Source of the DNA: CAZOOM01 sp964460795
Lineage (GTDB): Bacteria; Omnitrophota; Omnitrophia; Omnitrophales; Aquincolibacteriaceae
Reading direction: 5' to 3'
Assembly (NCBI GenBank): GCA_964460795.1
Contig: CAYWRU010000119.1
Span: forward strand, 1 to 5,600
Length of the DNA: 5,600 nucleotides
Made by a program: the position numbers and the translations under genes. Below are positions 4,994-5,600 of this stretch, piece by piece (the stretch's first letter is position 1; each line of letters begins with the position of its first letter). The notes beneath the pieces were generated by a model that was not told the DNA's origin, searched no databases, and saw only the letters and a program-made list of their open reading frames with translations.

Positions 4994-5371
4994 ATGAGTC
5001 ACTCAACTTCAAACAACGAGATTATTTTCAAATACACAAGAAAACAAGCCCTTGAAGACGGCGTCTTAGTGGATCTTTCGGAACTTGCCCGCGAAGCAGG
5101 TATTAAATTTCCCGTGGCCGTCACTCAGGGAGTTTTTAACATCCTGAGTGATACCAGGTCACCGGGTCAGGATTTAGCCGGCCGGACTTGGGACATGTTC
5201 ATGATTCTTAGGTTTGAGGCTAAAAACTCCACCGGAGATGAGGTTCACTTTGCACCTCTTTTTGTGATGGATGAGGAAAAAGCGGCGGTTCCGTTTCCGA
5301 TGTGGGCGAAATGCGGGCCGGGAGACGAAGGAGAGCCGGTCATCACCATCATGCTGCCGGATGAGGATTAA
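4994..5371 (+). CDS. DUF6573-family protein
   Basis: The 125-residue protein matches the pattern I recall for DUF6573 proteins, common on plasmids and ICEs but of unknown function. Diagnostic parts are FKYTRKQALEDGVLVDLSELAREAG (residues 12-36, the opening motif), PVAVTQGVFN (40-49), a GQDLAGRTWDMFMILRFEA segment (58-76) and the C-terminal CGPGDEGEPVITIMLPDED (107-125). The last of these is nearly invariant in the family as I remember it. The protein looks full length and soluble. The SD AAGGA (4981-4985) lies 8 nt before the ATG. It is the last gene before the terminator at 5409-5451. Its presence supports a mobile-element accessory region, but it gives no mechanism. Confidence 0.8.
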   Translation: MSHSTSNNEIIFKYTRKQALEDGVLVDLSELAREAGIKFPVAVTQGVFNILSDTRSPGQDLAGRTWDMFMILRFEAKNSTGDEVHFAPLFVMDEEKAAVPFPMWAKCGPGDEGEPVITIMLPDED

Positions 5372-5408
5372 GTTTTAAAAGCTCATTAACTAGAAACAGT
5401 TTCCCTAA

Positions 5409-5451
5409 GCGGGAAGTGCGCAATCAAGCGTGCTTCCCGCTTTTTTATTTT
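5409..5451 (+). terminator. Intrinsic terminator
   Basis: GCGGGAAGTGCGC (5409-5421) pairs with GCGTGCTTCCCGC (5428-5440), 13 pairs with two G-T wobbles and loop AATCAA. TTTTTTATTTT (5441-5451) follows. The 17-mer TTTTTTATTTTAAGGAG here (5441-5457) is identical to 3422-3438. An upstream TTCCC (5401-5405) could pair with GGGAA (5411-5415) and disrupt the stem. Confidence 0.9.
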
Positions 5452-5463
5452 AAGGAGAATGCC

Positions 5464-5600
5464 ATGTTCTATGAACCCATGACTGATTTTTGGGATAAAA
5501 GTTATTACGTTGATCAGCTTGAAAAAATCACGAAGCAGCCTCGGCGGTACTGGTCAAATCATTCACTGAGCACGCTTAGAAAATTATTCTTGGAACGAGT
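5464..5600 (+). CDS. Start of an unrecognised protein (runs off the window)
   Basis: An open frame begins at ATG 5464 and continues past the window end: 45 complete codons plus two bases. AAGGAGA (5452-5458) lies 5 nt upstream, so the start is well supported. The visible N-terminus is polar and rich in aromatic residues (MFYEPMTDFWDKSYYVDQLEK), then basic (KQPRRYW), with no signal peptide or membrane segment. No family is recognised from this fragment. An ATG at 5459 reads only a short frame and is too close to the SD. Confidence 0.7.
   Translation, partial: MFYEPMTDFWDKSYYVDQLEKITKQPRRYWSNHSLSTLRKLFLER

Overview
This window looks like part of a bacterial mobile element, either a conjugative or mobilizable plasmid or an integrative conjugative element. 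All supported genes lie on the + strand. They have strong Shine-Dalgarno (SD) sequences and short gaps, and several are followed by textbook intrinsic terminators. Base composition is moderate by eye. The accessory genes (a RadC-like JAB protein without its N-terminal domain, a DUF6573-like protein, a possible DUF1419-like protein and a PC4-like ssDNA-binding protein) are types I associate with plasmids and ICEs of proteobacteria and other Gram-negative-type bacteria. The host cannot be named from this sequence. No relaxase, replication initiator, integrase, tRNA, rRNA or CRISPR array is visible.

Positions 1-371 hold no supported gene. They contain a long imperfect inverted repeat (6-128) that can fold into a hairpin of about 38 base pairs, four tandem 10-bp repeats followed by an A8 tract (177-226), and a small inverted repeat (232-249). 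This could be an origin of replication or transfer, or a structured RNA, but that is inference.

Positions 372-3347 form a transfer or replication block: a small single-pass membrane protein (372-776), a pair of hairpins, a replication-relaxation-like winged-helix protein (843-1562), a translationally coupled 69-residue membrane protein (1562-1771), and a TraD/VirD4-type coupling ATPase (1782-3347). A strong terminator at 3386-3432 closes the block. The likely joint role is to bring DNA, through the DNA-binding protein, to a membrane-bound ATPase.

Positions 3433-5600 hold small accessory genes: a PC4-like protein (3508-3771), a 30-residue ORF with a strong SD (3853-3945), a RadC/YeeS-like JAB protein (4017-4457), three tightly packed small genes (4499-5371), and the start of an unrecognised gene (5464 onward). 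A recurring layout stands out. A terminator-like hairpin with a T-rich tail runs almost directly into the SD of the next gene, leaving only 12-13 nt before the start codon at three places. A fourth such junction (3433-3446) has a near-perfect SD but no reading frame. These hairpins may act as conditional attenuators or mark the boundaries of gene cassettes.
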